This document shows positions 16,985 through 26,146 of a stretch of DNA of 64,000 nt, piece after piece. This DNA is from Ktedonobacter sp. SOSP1-85 (GTDB taxonomy: Bacteria > Chloroflexota > Ktedonobacteria > Ktedonobacterales > Ktedonobacteraceae). A model generated the notes under the pieces. It was not told the DNA's origin, made no database searches, and saw nothing but the letters and a program-made list of their open reading frames with translations. Both the position numbers and the translations under genes were made by a program. Location: assembly GCF_016587415.1 (NCBI RefSeq), contig NZ_BNJI01000001.1, positions 2,023,501-2,087,500 of the forward strand, read 5' to 3'. Numbering within the stretch: the first letter of the stretch is position 1; each line of letters begins with the position of its first letter.

Positions 16985-17403
16985 CCAGGTGCTCCCATTT
17001 TTGTGCTATCTGTTAAAGATACGTATGAACATGGCTAATAAGTGACAGAATAGGACACATAGTATACGAACACTATGCACAACAGGTAAGAAAACATGTA
17101 TTAACGCATTTGGATAGTTTTCTCTTGAAGAGGATAACAAACTTGATAAGGAGAAGAGTAAGCAAGTGGCTCTTTTTTCTTATGCCGTATACCAAAGGGT
17201 GCGCAGGCCGCTCCTGGAGCCGCGCTGCTCATACCTCTGCTCTCACAAAAACAAGCAATTATAGACTCCAACAGAAATCTAATAGTTTTCTTATGGTTTT
17301 CTAATAGTTCCTATGCTATATAAACGTATAGAATGCACACCTCATAGGAGAGAAGGCCAACCACGTATCTCACGCCACATACAGATGATGGAAGGAATTA
17401 TTC
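16985..17403. other. Divergent intergenic region upstream of htpG
   Basis: This 419-bp AT-rich stretch must hold promoters for the kinase gene (minus) and htpG (plus). TATATA at about 17317 is a possible -10 for htpG without a convincing -35. No CIRCE inverted repeat was found. Confidence 0.4.
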
Positions 17404-19290
17404 ATGACAGTAGAGACTCACAAGGAGCAGCTTGGTTTTCAGGCCGAAGTCAAGCAATTGTTGGATCTTATGATCCATTCGCTCTATAGCCATAAAGAGA
17501 TATTTTTACGCGAATTAATCTCAAACGCCTCGGATGCTATTGACCGGTTACGCTTTGATGCACTCTCCGATTCTTCGCTCTACGAACGCGATGCTGAATT
17601 TAAGATCCGTGTTGACTACGATAAAGAGGCTCGTACCATCACAGTCAGCGATAATGGCATTGGTATGAATCGGCAGGAAGTCATTGAGCATATCGGGACG
17701 ATTGCCAAATCGGGGACGCGTGAGTTCTTCAAATCGCTGACGGGAGATAAGCAAAAAGACGCCAACCTGATCGGTCAGTTCGGCGTTGGCTTCTATTCGG
17801 CCTTTGTGGTAGCCGACAATATCACCCTCACAACCCGCAGAGCGGGGGCAACGGCCGATGAAGGTGTTCGTTGGCAGTCCGAGGGGCAGGGCGAGTACAC
17901 GATTGAGAACGTAGAGAAGGCCACGCGTGGCACAGAGGTCACACTACATCTGCGCGAGGGCGAAGATGAATTTCTGAGTGGCTTCCGCCTACGTGAGATC
18001 ATCCGCAAATACTCCGACCACATCATGCTCCCTATTATTATGCAGAAAGAGGAGCAGGAAGAGGGAAAGGAGCCAGAGGAAGAAGTCGTCAACCGCGCTT
18101 CCGCGCTCTGGACACGCCCCAGAAACGAGATCACAGAGCAGGAATACAACGAGTTCTATCAGCATGTCGCCCACGATTTTGGCGATCCCCTGGCCTACCT
18201 GCACAGCAAAATGGAGGGCACTCAAGAATATACGCTCCTGCTCTATATTCCAGCACACGCCCCCTTCGACCTGTATACACGCGAATTTCATCACGGCGTC
18301 AAACTCTACGTTCGGCGCGTCTTCATCATGGATGATGCCGAAAAACTCATGCCGCGCTACCTACGTTTCATCCGTGGCGTGATCGACTCAAATGACCTGC
18401 CCCTAAATGTCTCGCGTGAAATCTTGCAGCAGAACCGCCAGATTGACCAGATCCGTTCAAACGCGACCAAGAAGGTGCTGGGCCTGCTTACGGATATGGT
18501 TAAAAATGAGCCAGAGAAGTATGCCAGCTTCTGGAGCGAGTTTGGGCGTGTCATGAAAGAGGGTCTGCTTGAAGATCGGACCAACCGCGATACCCTCGCC
18601 AAACTTCAGCGCTTCTCCAGCACCCTCGCGGAGAGCGAGACCCAGGATGTGTCGCTGGAGGCCTATGTCAGCAGGATGAAGGATGGGCAGGACAACATCT
18701 ACTACCTGGTTGCCGAGAGCCATGCCGCGGCGAAAAACAGTCCTCTGCTGGAGATCTTTAAGAAGAAAGGCATCGAGGTCCTCTTGCTCTCCGATCCCCT
18801 GGATCACTTCCTGGGCAGCGAACTCTCCGAGTTTGAAGGCAAAAAGTTGCAATCCGTCTCAAAGGGTGAGATCGACCTGGACAAGTTCACCGACGAGCAG
18901 GAGAAAGAAGAGCAACAGAAAACAGCGGACGAGGCCAGAGACCTGGTGGAGCGCCTGAAACAGACTCTACAAGAGAAGGTCAAAGATGTACGCATTACCC
19001 AACGCCTGACCAGTTCGCCCGCCTGCCTGGTTATTGACCAGTATGGAATCGATCCAAGCTTGAAACGCCTGCTGGAGGCAACGGGACAGAAGGTGCCCCA
19101 TGACAAACAGATTTTGGAGATCAACCCTCAGCATCCCATTATTAACCGCATAAAGAGCGAGAGCGATACGCAGCGCTTCAACGACTGGGCCAACGTGCTC
19201 TTTGAGCAATCAGTGCTCAGCAGCGGTGAAGCCCTCGAGGATCCTATCGATTTCGTCAATCGCTTAAACAACCTGCTCGCTAGCTTATAA
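17404..19290 (+). CDS. htpG: Molecular chaperone HtpG (bacterial Hsp90)
   Basis: A 628-aa ATP-dependent chaperone of full family length. The N-terminal GHKL ATPase carries [19 protein letters not shown] and [12 protein letters not shown]. The middle domain includes the catalytic Arg loop ([13 protein letters not shown]). The C-terminal dimerisation domain ends at the stop without an MEEVD tail, as expected in bacteria. An acidic [12 protein letters not shown] stretch (near 217-230) lies at the N/M linker. AAGGAAT precedes the ATG. It appears monocistronic, closed by a perfect palindromic terminator. No heat-shock operator was recognised upstream. Confidence 0.98.
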   Translation: MTVETHKEQLGFQAEVKQLLDLMIHSLYSHKEIFLRELISNASDAIDRLRFDALSDSSLYERDAEFKIRVDYDKEARTITVSDNGIGMNRQEVIEHIGTIAKSGTREFFKSLTGDKQKDANLIGQFGVGFYSAFVVADNITLTTRRAGATADEGVRWQSEGQGEYTIENVEKATRGTEVTLHLREGEDEFLSGFRLREIIRKYSDHIMLPIIMQKEEQEEGKEPEEEVVNRASALWTRPRNEITEQEYNEFYQHVAHDFGDPLAYLHSKMEGTQEYTLLLYIPAHAPFDLYTREFHHGVKLYVRRVFIMDDAEKLMPRYLRFIRGVIDSNDLPLNVSREILQQNRQIDQIRSNATKKVLGLLTDMVKNEPEKYASFWSEFGRVMKEGLLEDRTNRDTLAKLQRFSSTLAESETQDVSLEAYVSRMKDGQDNIYYLVAESHAAAKNSPLLEIFKKKGIEVLLLSDPLDHFLGSELSEFEGKKLQSVSKGEIDLDKFTDEQEKEEQQKTADEARDLVERLKQTLQEKVKDVRITQRLTSSPACLVIDQYGIDPSLKRLLEATGQKVPHDKQILEINPQHPIINRIKSESDTQRFNDWANVLFEQSVLSSGEALEDPIDFVNRLNNLLASL

Positions 19291-19304
19291 ACTGAGATTG
19301 GCAT

Positions 19305-19358
19305 CATACGAACAAAACGCGCCACGGCTGATCAGCCGTGGCGCGTTTTGTTCGTATG
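19305..19358. terminator. Perfect 54-bp palindromic bidirectional terminator
   Basis: Arms of 27 bp meet at TGATCA. A-rich and T-rich tracts (AACAAAAC/GTTTTGTT) flank a GC core, so it can terminate htpG from the left and the small HTH gene from the right. Confidence 0.8.
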
Positions 19359-19468
19359 AGACCCCAAAAAAACGCTTCCCCGGCCCCGATACTAATTGAC
19401 GAGAGAAGCATCTGGAAGAGCCAGGGAAGCGTGTAAGCCAATTGGCCGCGAATAACGCGCGAACAGGC

Positions 19469-19666
19469 TTAGGCGATGATTTGACCGTTCGAACCCAGAA
19501 CCTTATTCAGGGTTTCACGCTTAATGCGATAGGCCTGGCGTGCATTGACGTGTGGCAGAACAACGGCCTCGAGCGCACCCTGTTTCACCCAGCGGCGAAC
19601 GGTGGTGTCATCAACACGAAGAATGCGGGCGACCTCGGAAACGGTTAAAAGCTCACTGTTGCTCAT
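19469..19666 (-). CDS. Small helix-turn-helix protein (BldC/excisionase-like)
   Basis: A 65-aa protein consisting of a single MerR/excisionase-type winged HTH: L-T-V-S-E-V-A-R-I-L-R-V-D-D-T-T-V-R-R-W at residues 7-26, then a Y-R-I-K-R-E wing. Proteins of this size include BldC-type regulators and phage excisionases. There is no recombinase or attachment site nearby, so a chromosomal regulator is more likely. AAGGAAGTGAG precedes the ATG. It is followed by the shared terminator with htpG and preceded by a long gene-free region. Confidence 0.8.
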   Translation of the reverse strand: MSNSELLTVSEVARILRVDDTTVRRWVKQGALEAVVLPHVNARQAYRIKRETLNKVLGSNGQIIA

Positions 19667-21358
19667 GGAAACTACTCACTTCCTTTTGTACTTGATATGC
19701 CTGCATTACCCACATCAGGATCAAATGACCCTGGGGCACAGGGGCATGCAGTGAAATTTACCGATGGTATATACACAAGAAAACAGGTCGACTGCATTGT
19801 ATAACAATGCAGAAGATTTGTAAAGAGTAAGTCTAGAATGAAACCAGGGCAGAGGGATTACTGCCATTACAAATTGTCGTCTACATTACCAAAGCTATAA
19901 GACGCTAAGGGATACGGCGCCACTATAAACTTTGAGGAGCGCGACATCATTCTAGAGGGAGACTAGCCAGGCAAAGCGAAAAACTCACTTCATACCGGTT
20001 AGCCTGAAGAAACGATTATTAGATGTAGAAATCTATTAATTGAACTTTACCAGTGCTTGGAGTTCTTGTCAAGGGTTTCTCTTATCAACAGCAGAGTGCA
20101 ATGACAGGAAAAACACATGGTATTCGTAATATGAGTGTAGGAAAAGCACTCTTACTCAAAACAGTACCAGGCTTTTTACGTACCTGATTATGCTCTCCAC
20201 ATATATAATACGTTTCTACGGTTAAATTTATTCCCTACTGCAAAGGACACAGATTACTCTTTTGTACAAATAAAATGGGTCCAGGCACAAGAAAACAGAC
20301 AAATCAAACATGCGACTCTAGACGAACCTGAGGACTGAAAGGTCACATATCCACGCTGCAACCTGGTAAGCGGGGAAGGCCATACGGCCGAAAGTACTAT
20401 CACAGACCGCTTTCTCATCTCTACTCCCCCCGAGCATTATAAATGTACCGGAAGCAAGCGTACGATGTCCAGTAATCAGCAAGCAAGTAGTACTACTGGT
20501 ATAACCACTGAACCTTAGAGGCACATGCAAGCTATGCTGGCATGAAGAGAAGCCTTAGAGCGCAACAGTTTCAGGAATCATGCCTTCTTAGGCGCGCAAC
20601 CTTCTGCGCCAACTGGTGAAAGCCTGGCACAAATTACCAACTGACAACATCTGGCAGCTTTCATCTCGTTTCCTACCGCAAAAGCATGGTCACCTCGCCT
20701 TACCACAAGAAAAGAGCTCGTTACACAACCTTGCCTACAAACACGAATGAATATACATACAAGCTTCACCAGAAGCATGACGCAGAATGGCAAAAATGAC
20801 ATTCCACCGTGGTGACAACGGTAGGAGCACAGAATCATGCCTGACATGAGCCAATGCAACTTGCCATATTCGATGTCTAGGAAAATACATCGGCAGTAAG
20901 AGAGGAATTTTGTAGTGCGCCCCTTACTTTTGACTTCTTGCCTGGACAAGGATTTCCAGTGTTCCTCTCCCCTTTGCCTCGGCTCGCCGCGCTCTATTCT
21001 TGTTTTGATATGAGATAATACAAGAGTGTTACCAATCAGAGCAATTGGAAGTGTTCCCTAGAAAGGGCAGGGAAGAGGAATACGCCGCCGAATCTCCTAC
21101 CCATGCACAGGCAAGGGAGCGTCAAGAATACAGTGAAGTACAACACAATCCACAGAGGTGCAAAAGCGCGTACCTGGGCAATAAGCTATGCTCGCGCCTA
21201 CCGTCACAGGTTGGCACAGACTGAGACAGCGTTTCTGACTTGTCGATAAAAAGAAGAGGAGGCGTGGTGAGGAGGCAAGTGAGAATAAAATCGGCCGTCA
21301 GAACGTTAGAGGCTGTAGGAAAAGAAATGGCTCGTCTCTGAGCGAAAAGAGGATTAGA
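19667..21358. other. 1.7-kb gene-free region
   Basis: No open frame here has a plausible product, composition or Shine-Dalgarno; the longest (20578-20949 minus) looks accidental. The stretch is more AT-rich than its neighbours. I could not recognise a tRNA, riboswitch, IS end or prominent palindrome in it. It must contain promoters for the small HTH gene (minus) and folE (plus), and may hold an unrecognised RNA or degraded genes. Confidence 0.5.
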
Positions 21359-22009
21359 ATGACGCTAAATATAGACCTGGATGATCTTGAATTTGAAGAT
21401 GCAATAGAACTCAAACAACGCCATATCTCGGTGGAGCAGATGCGCACATTTGAAGGATATATGGCAGAAATATTCGACGCGATGGGAATGAATGTCTCGA
21501 CTCCAGGGACAGAAGATACGCCTAAACGTTTTCTTAAAGCCATGCTTGACGCGACCGAGGGCTATGATGGCGATCCCAAACTGATCAAAGTCTTCCCAGC
21601 CGAGCATCCTAACGGCGCCAACAGCCACTTAAGCCAGGTTATTGAGGGACCAATCCACTTCTTCTCCCTCTGTGAGCATCATGCATTTCCTTTCTTTGGC
21701 CAGGCATATGTAGGCTATATCGCGGACGAGCACATCATTGGCCTCTCCAAATTGACGCGCCTGGTACGCGTCTTCGCCAAACGCTTCTCCGTCCAGGAGC
21801 GCATCACGCAACAGATCGCCAGTTCACTTGAAGCGATCTTACAGCCCCAGGGAGTCGCTGTCTACCTGGAGGCCAATCACCTCTGTATGGCCATGCGCGG
21901 CGTCCGTGAAAGCTCAGCCTTGACCCGCACTACCGCGTGGAGAGGTGAGTACGAACATAACGCTGAACTTCGCTCTGAGTTCTTCTCTACCGCCAATATT
22001 CGCCCATGA
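21359..22009 (+). CDS. folE: GTP cyclohydrolase I
   Basis: A 216-aa type I GTP cyclohydrolase converting GTP to 7,8-dihydroneopterin triphosphate, the entry to folate and pterin synthesis. Zinc ligands are visible as Cys105 and His108 (S-L-C-E-H-H) and Cys176 (N-H-L-C-M-A-M-R-G-V-R). The G-L-S-K-L-T-R-L-V and Q-E-R-I-T-Q-Q-I-A motifs are present. A 25-residue acidic N-terminal extension is variable in the family. AGAGGA lies six bases before the ATG. Its stop overlaps the next gene's ATG by four bases, indicating translational coupling with a RibD-type reductase. Confidence 0.96.
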   Translation: MTLNIDLDDLEFEDAIELKQRHISVEQMRTFEGYMAEIFDAMGMNVSTPGTEDTPKRFLKAMLDATEGYDGDPKLIKVFPAEHPNGANSHLSQVIEGPIHFFSLCEHHAFPFFGQAYVGYIADEHIIGLSKLTRLVRVFAKRFSVQERITQQIASSLEAILQPQGVAVYLEANHLCMAMRGVRESSALTRTTAWRGEYEHNAELRSEFFSTANIRP

Positions 22010-22869
22010 GCACAGACAAACGTCCAGAGGCATTTGTCCCCCTCTATAGCCAGGAGCGAGGCGATAAGCTTCCACTGCCAGCGTCTCTTGCGGCGCTGCT
22101 CGGTGACTTTCGCCTTCCGCTCAAGACTCAACCACCCTATGTCATTGGAAACTTCGTCTCGACCATTGATGGTGTTGTCTCTCTAAATGAGCAAGGGCAT
22201 ACAGGTGGCGGGCCAATCAGTGGTTTTTTGGCCTCGGATCATGTATTGATGGGGGTACTACGCGCAGCCGCAGACGCCATCATTGTTGGCGCAGGCACAC
22301 TACGCGATGAGCCAGGGCATAGATGGACAGCGGAGTATATTTATCCAGCCTTCGCTCAGGAGTACCGCGATCTGCGCCTGGCCCTGGGCAAAACGACACC
22401 TCCACTCACCGTTCTGGTAAGCGCAAGCGGTCATATCGATCTGAACCAGGGGCTATTTCAGCGGGGAGAGGTCCCGGTCCTGATCATTACCACGCCCCAG
22501 GGAGAGAAGCGTGTGCGCACCAAAAAAATTCCCTCCTGGGTACAACTTGCAAGCGTACAACCGCAGCAAGGAGGCAACATTCGTGCGCAAAACATTCTCA
22601 CCCTTGTTGAGCAGGCCTGTCATGGGCAGCTCTTTTTGACCGAGGGCGGTCCCCAACTACTCAACGTCTTTCTCAGCGAGGGCCAGCTAGACGAACTCTT
22701 CCTGACACTTGCTCCCCAGCTCGCCGGGCATATACATAATGATCAACGTCCCGCAGTTGTCATGGGAGCGCATTTTGCGCCTGAGCGCCCACTCTGGAGC
22801 ACCCTCCAGAGCGTCAGGCTCGTTGGGAGCCACCTCTTTCTGCGCTACGCCTTTCGCGAACGCGAATAG
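22006..22869 (+). CDS. RibD C-terminal-domain / DHFR-fold pyrimidine reductase family protein
   Basis: A 287-aa protein of the RibD_C (dihydrofolate-reductase-fold) family. It has the opening G-N-F-V-S-T-I-D-G-V-V-S-L, D-H-V-L-M-G-V-L-R-A-A-A-D-A-I-I-V-G-A-G-T-L-R-D-E and, near the end, F-L-T-E-G-G-P-Q-L-L-N. These bind NAD(P)H and reduce a ribosylated pyrimidine or pterin-like substrate. No deaminase domain is present, so it is not a full RibD. Coupling to folE suggests a pterin or deazapurine role as an alternative to riboflavin synthesis; the substrate cannot be decided from sequence. Confidence 0.85.
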   Translation: MSTDKRPEAFVPLYSQERGDKLPLPASLAALLGDFRLPLKTQPPYVIGNFVSTIDGVVSLNEQGHTGGGPISGFLASDHVLMGVLRAAADAIIVGAGTLRDEPGHRWTAEYIYPAFAQEYRDLRLALGKTTPPLTVLVSASGHIDLNQGLFQRGEVPVLIITTPQGEKRVRTKKIPSWVQLASVQPQQGGNIRAQNILTLVEQACHGQLFLTEGGPQLLNVFLSEGQLDELFLTLAPQLAGHIHNDQRPAVVMGAHFAPERPLWSTLQSVRLVGSHLFLRYAFRERE

Positions 22870-23018
22870 AAACAGTGAAATCACGCCATAGCCCACAGCA
22901 CCTCGATATGACCTGGATATACTCTATCTCGTAGAATAAAAAGAGGGCAGTATATCTTTTGGATGTATCTCTTGAGCACAAGAAAGATACGAGAGGACAG
23001 CAGAAAGGAAACAAGACT

Positions 23019-23753
23019 ATGCGCCTGGAGGGGAAGAGCGTTATCATTACTGGAGTTAGCCAGAAAGGGCAGATGGGCTTTGCGCTAGCCGAAGCCTGCG
23101 CACGCGAGGGTGCGAAATTGACCATAAGCGCGCGCAGCGAGCAGCACGTTCTGGCGCGAGCAACAGAGCTACGAGCACAAGGAGCAGAGGTCCTGGCCAT
23201 TCCCGCGGACCTGACCAGCGAGACTGGCGCACAAAAAGTCATCGCACAGACCCGGCATACCTATGGGCAGATCGACATCCTCATTAACCTGGCAGGCGGC
23301 CTGACGCAGTTTGGTCCCTTTGAACAACTCTCGCTCGCGCAATGGGAGGGTGAACTCAAGAACAACCTGCGCGCGACCTTTCTCTGCTGTCGAGCCGCCT
23401 GGCCCATCTTTCAACAGCAAGGGAAAGGCACCATCCTCAACTTTAGCCGCGCGGGCGATGTCTGGAGCGCAGGCCCAAACATGCTCGCCTATAACTGCGC
23501 CAAGGCAGGAGTAGACGCTTTAACGGCCACCCTTGCCAGGGAGGGTAAGGCACACAACATTCGTGTCAATGCGCTTGGCCCTGGCCTTATTGTCACGCAG
23601 TCTAATCTGGAGGCGATGCATCCAAGCGAGGAAGAGCTACGAACGCAATGGGTCCATCCAGAGCAGATTATCGAAGCCGCGCTCTTTCTAATCTCGGACA
23701 CTGGTAGCGGCGTCACCGGAACCCTGCTACCGGTGCGGGGCCTGGGTATCTAG
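23019..23753 (+). CDS. SDR-family oxidoreductase
   Basis: A 244-aa short-chain dehydrogenase/reductase. The nucleotide-binding loop reads T-G-V-S-Q-K-G-Q-M-G-F-A-L-A, a longer variant of T-G-x-x-x-G-x-G. Later motifs are L-I-N-L-A-G-G (usually N-N-A-G) and the catalytic Y-N-C-A-K. The active-site Ser position reads N-F-S-R-A-G-D-V-W. The C-terminal I-S-D-T-G-S-G-V-T-G-T-L-L-P-V motif is typical. The frame is open from 22959, but the ATG at 23019 is preceded by AAAGGAA and gives the normal N-terminus. The substrate is unknown. It is separated from the folE pair by about 150 bp. Confidence 0.88.
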   Translation: MRLEGKSVIITGVSQKGQMGFALAEACAREGAKLTISARSEQHVLARATELRAQGAEVLAIPADLTSETGAQKVIAQTRHTYGQIDILINLAGGLTQFGPFEQLSLAQWEGELKNNLRATFLCCRAAWPIFQQQGKGTILNFSRAGDVWSAGPNMLAYNCAKAGVDALTATLAREGKAHNIRVNALGPGLIVTQSNLEAMHPSEEELRTQWVHPEQIIEAALFLISDTGSGVTGTLLPVRGLGI

Positions 23754-23775
23754 TAGCCTCCATGTGCAAGTTATT

Positions 23776-23861
23776 TTTGGTTATTGGTGTGGTACCCTTG
23801 CGGGACTGCGGCTGGCAAGAGTACCACATCAATAACCAAAGTGAGCGCCGTAGGCGCGAGG
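23776..23861. repeat. Long palindrome plus GAGCGCCGTAGGCGCGAGG motif
   Basis: Arms at 23776-23797 and 23821-23840 (TTTGGTTATT...GTGGTAC and complement) form a strong stem between the convergent SDR and aminotransferase genes. It is followed at 23843-23861 by the short GCGCC-GTA-GGCGC hairpin also found at 2160, 61709 and, in the other orientation, 33479 and 35412. It probably acts as a shared terminator. Confidence 0.65.
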
Positions 23862-23892
23862 CGTTACGCCAACGCCATGCACATCGTGTTAG

Positions 23893-25059
23893 CTAGCGGC
23901 GGAGGCGAAGCAGGCGTTCATGCACCTGGTGCAACATCTCATCAGACTTACAGAAGGCAAAGCGCGCATAGCCCTGGGCGAGATGCGCATGCGCCGGGCT
24001 ATAAAATGAATCCGGGGGGATACAGGCAACACGCGCTTCCTGAATCAGGTAGCGCGTGAACTCCACGGCCGATCCAGAAAAGAGCGCGCTATAGTCGGCC
24101 ATGATAAAGTATGTACCATCTGGTACCGCGTAGCGCAGGCCAGCGGCATCCAGCGCCGAGCGCAAGAGATCACGCTTCTCGGCATAGAGCTGGCGAAAAT
24201 CCTGGTAGTAGTCGTTGGGGAGGTTAAGCGCAAAGGCAATGGCCTCCTGGGTTGGATGATGCACCGAGAAGGTAATAAACTGGTGCGCACGCCTCACACC
24301 TTCAATCAAGTCTGGATGGCCATAGACCCAGCCAATCTTCCAGCCCGTTGCGCTAAAGAGCTTACCTGAGCTGCTCACAGTCACGGTCCGCTCAAACATT
24401 CCTGGTAACGAGGCGATGGGAAGGTGCTGGGCCTCACCGAACGTCAGATGCTCATAGACTTCATCGGCGATCACCGTTACATTATACTCAAGGCACAGCT
24501 CCGCGATAAAGCTCAATTCCTCACGCGAGAAAACATGCCCGGTGGGATTGTGGGGCGTATTGAGGATCACCGCACGCGTTTTCTTGCTGAAGGCGGCCCG
24601 CAGTTCGTCAGGATCAAACTGCCAGTGCGGGGGGTGGAGAGGCACAAACACTGGTACCGCCTGCGCCATCAGGATATTGGGAACATACGAGTCGTAAAAT
24701 GGTTCGAGCACAATGACCTCGTCGCCCGGATCTACCAGCCCCAGAATAGCCGCAAAAATACCCTCTGTCGCTCCCGAGGTCACTACCACGCCACGCAGAG
24801 GATCGATCTCGACCTGGTAGAAACGCGCGGCATGATCGGCCACCGCCTGGCGTAGCGCGGGCGTTCCATCGCCGGGCGCGTACTGGTTGAGATTACCCGC
24901 GCGCAGGGCCTGTACGACCGCCTCCACAATCTCTGGCGGTGTATCAAAATCAGGTTTCCCCTGACCAAGGTTGAGCGCTGAATGCTGCTGGGCAAGCTGA
25001 TTGATCTCGGTAAAAATGGTTGTGCCAAATGAGGCAACACGTTGAGCGACAGTCGACAT
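23893..25059 (-). CDS. PLP-dependent aminotransferase, class I (KAT/methionine aminotransferase-like)
   Basis: A 388-aa fold-type I aminotransferase. It has L-N-L-G-Q-G-K-P-D-F-D-T-P near the N-terminus, T-S-G-A-T-E-G-I-F-A-A-I, N-T-P-H-N-P-T-G-H-V-F, A-D-E-V-Y-E-H-L and the PLP-lysine loop S-S-S-G-K-L-F-S-A-T-G-W-K-I-G-W. The G-Q-G-x-P-D-F and N-P-T-G motifs favour the kynurenine/methionine/glutamine transaminase subgroup. The frame is open to 25179, but the ATG at 25059 has GGGAGGA upstream. The extra frame would run through the terminator hairpin of the preceding gene. Substrate specificity cannot be set by sequence alone. Confidence 0.92.
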   Translation of the reverse strand: MSTVAQRVASFGTTIFTEINQLAQQHSALNLGQGKPDFDTPPEIVEAVVQALRAGNLNQYAPGDGTPALRQAVADHAARFYQVEIDPLRGVVVTSGATEGIFAAILGLVDPGDEVIVLEPFYDSYVPNILMAQAVPVFVPLHPPHWQFDPDELRAAFSKKTRAVILNTPHNPTGHVFSREELSFIAELCLEYNVTVIADEVYEHLTFGEAQHLPIASLPGMFERTVTVSSSGKLFSATGWKIGWVYGHPDLIEGVRRAHQFITFSVHHPTQEAIAFALNLPNDYYQDFRQLYAEKRDLLRSALDAAGLRYAVPDGTYFIMADYSALFSGSAVEFTRYLIQEARVACIPPDSFYSPAHAHLAQGYARFAFCKSDEMLHQVHERLLRLRR

Positions 25060-25117
25060 AGATTCCTCCCACAACGCAAAAGAATTATTCCCCCTATTAT
25101 AGCAGGCGCGGAGAACA

Positions 25118-25173
25118 CAAGAGAGCCGTCTGTCACCGCGGTAGGGACCCCAGCGGTTCAGACGGCTCTCTTG
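25118..25173 (-). terminator. Hairpin terminator between sigma-like and aminotransferase genes
   Basis: Perfect 15-bp arms CAAGAGAGCCGTCTG (25118-25132) and its complement (25159-25173), with an inner ACCGC/GCGGT pair, follow the sigma-like gene stop on the minus strand. The following T content is modest. Confidence 0.65.
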
Positions 25174-25208
25174 CACCATCCCAAAGAAAAGAAAGTTGTC
25201 TACATAGG

Positions 25209-25856
25209 TTAACAGAGGGAGATCGCAGCGAGACGATCCAGGATATTAATCCGCAGGCGCTGCACCTCGGCGAGGTCGCGGAATTCGTGCGCACAACGCT
25301 CAACAATTTCAGTGGGCTTAAGGCCACACTGGAAAAGGAGATAGGCGAGACGACGTTCACGCTCCTCCGTCAGCTTCTGGCTGAGAACGCGCCAGATTTC
25401 CGCTGGTGATGAGAACACCTGTTGTGGCTCACGTGTAGACTGCTGAGCAGAACGGAGCATATCGAAAATAACGCTATTGAGGCAGACAGCCAGGCAACGC
25501 AACGCTGCACTGAGCGAAGCAAACTCCATCTGTTTGCTGACGGTTGTCTGCCGAAAATGGGCAAAGGCTCGCGTAATGTATTCTTGCTCTGACTGTAGAC
25601 GAAGCGCCTCCTGAAAGCGTGGGTGCTGACGCAGGCAGAGGACGAGCTTCTGGCAAAAGCCATATTCAAGCGCGAGCCAGGCCTGTTTGCTATCGCGTAT
25701 CGTCGCCAGGCGGAGGAGCGCGAGACTTGCTTTATCAAAAGAGACGGCACCACTTTCCCCAACCATGTCAAACTCCCGCTTGCATGCATCGGCAAGCTCA
25801 GAAATAGATACAGTATTCAAAATACAGGCGTTTCTATCTTTTTGTTGACTTTGCAT
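25209..25856 (-). CDS. Sigma-like helix-rich protein of unknown specificity
   Basis: A 215-aa protein from the ATG at 25856, chosen because AAGGA precedes it; the open frame reaches 25958. It is soluble and helical. The layout resembles divergent sigma-70-type factors: a central W-L-A-L-E-Y-G-F-C-Q-K-L-V segment like region 2, and a C-terminal helix pair (L-F-Q-C-G-L-K-P-T-E-I-V-E-R-C, then E-V-Q-R-L-R-I-N-I-L-D-R-L) like region 4. There is no clear core-binding or -10 recognition motif, so the call is a resemblance, not a proof. It has a terminator after it and a 250-bp promoter region before it. Confidence 0.5.
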   Translation of the reverse strand: MQSQQKDRNACILNTVSISELADACKREFDMVGESGAVSFDKASLALLRLATIRDSKQAWLALEYGFCQKLVLCLRQHPRFQEALRLQSEQEYITRAFAHFRQTTVSKQMEFASLSAALRCLAVCLNSVIFDMLRSAQQSTREPQQVFSSPAEIWRVLSQKLTEERERRLAYLLFQCGLKPTEIVERCAHEFRDLAEVQRLRINILDRLAAISLC

Positions 25857-26146
25857 TTCTGCATCCTTTACATACGCCAGCCCAGGGCTTTGAACACTAC
25901 ACAAAGAACGGAATCCATCCACCGCCGCACACCTCTTACTAAATATTCTCATACACACATATATAACAAACAGTGTTTACAGTGTAATACAAAGTAAGTT
26001 CATGTGGCGTCCCTAAAACAGGGTAATTGTCAGAGGAGGTGCGAGGGACCTCAAAAAGCAGGCTTACTCAAAACTCTGTAGAGCTTATATACGTAACTAG
26101 TCAATTGCAACGTAAAGTCCTCGCACCGGGTCATCGAGAGGGGTCA

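Noticed and set aside
16985..17403. CIRCE heat-shock operator upstream of htpG
   Set aside because: No TTAGCACTC-type inverted repeat is present.
20578..20949. 123-codon minus-strand frame in the gene-free region
   Set aside because: Cys/Arg-rich accidental composition, no ribosome site, no recognisable similarity.
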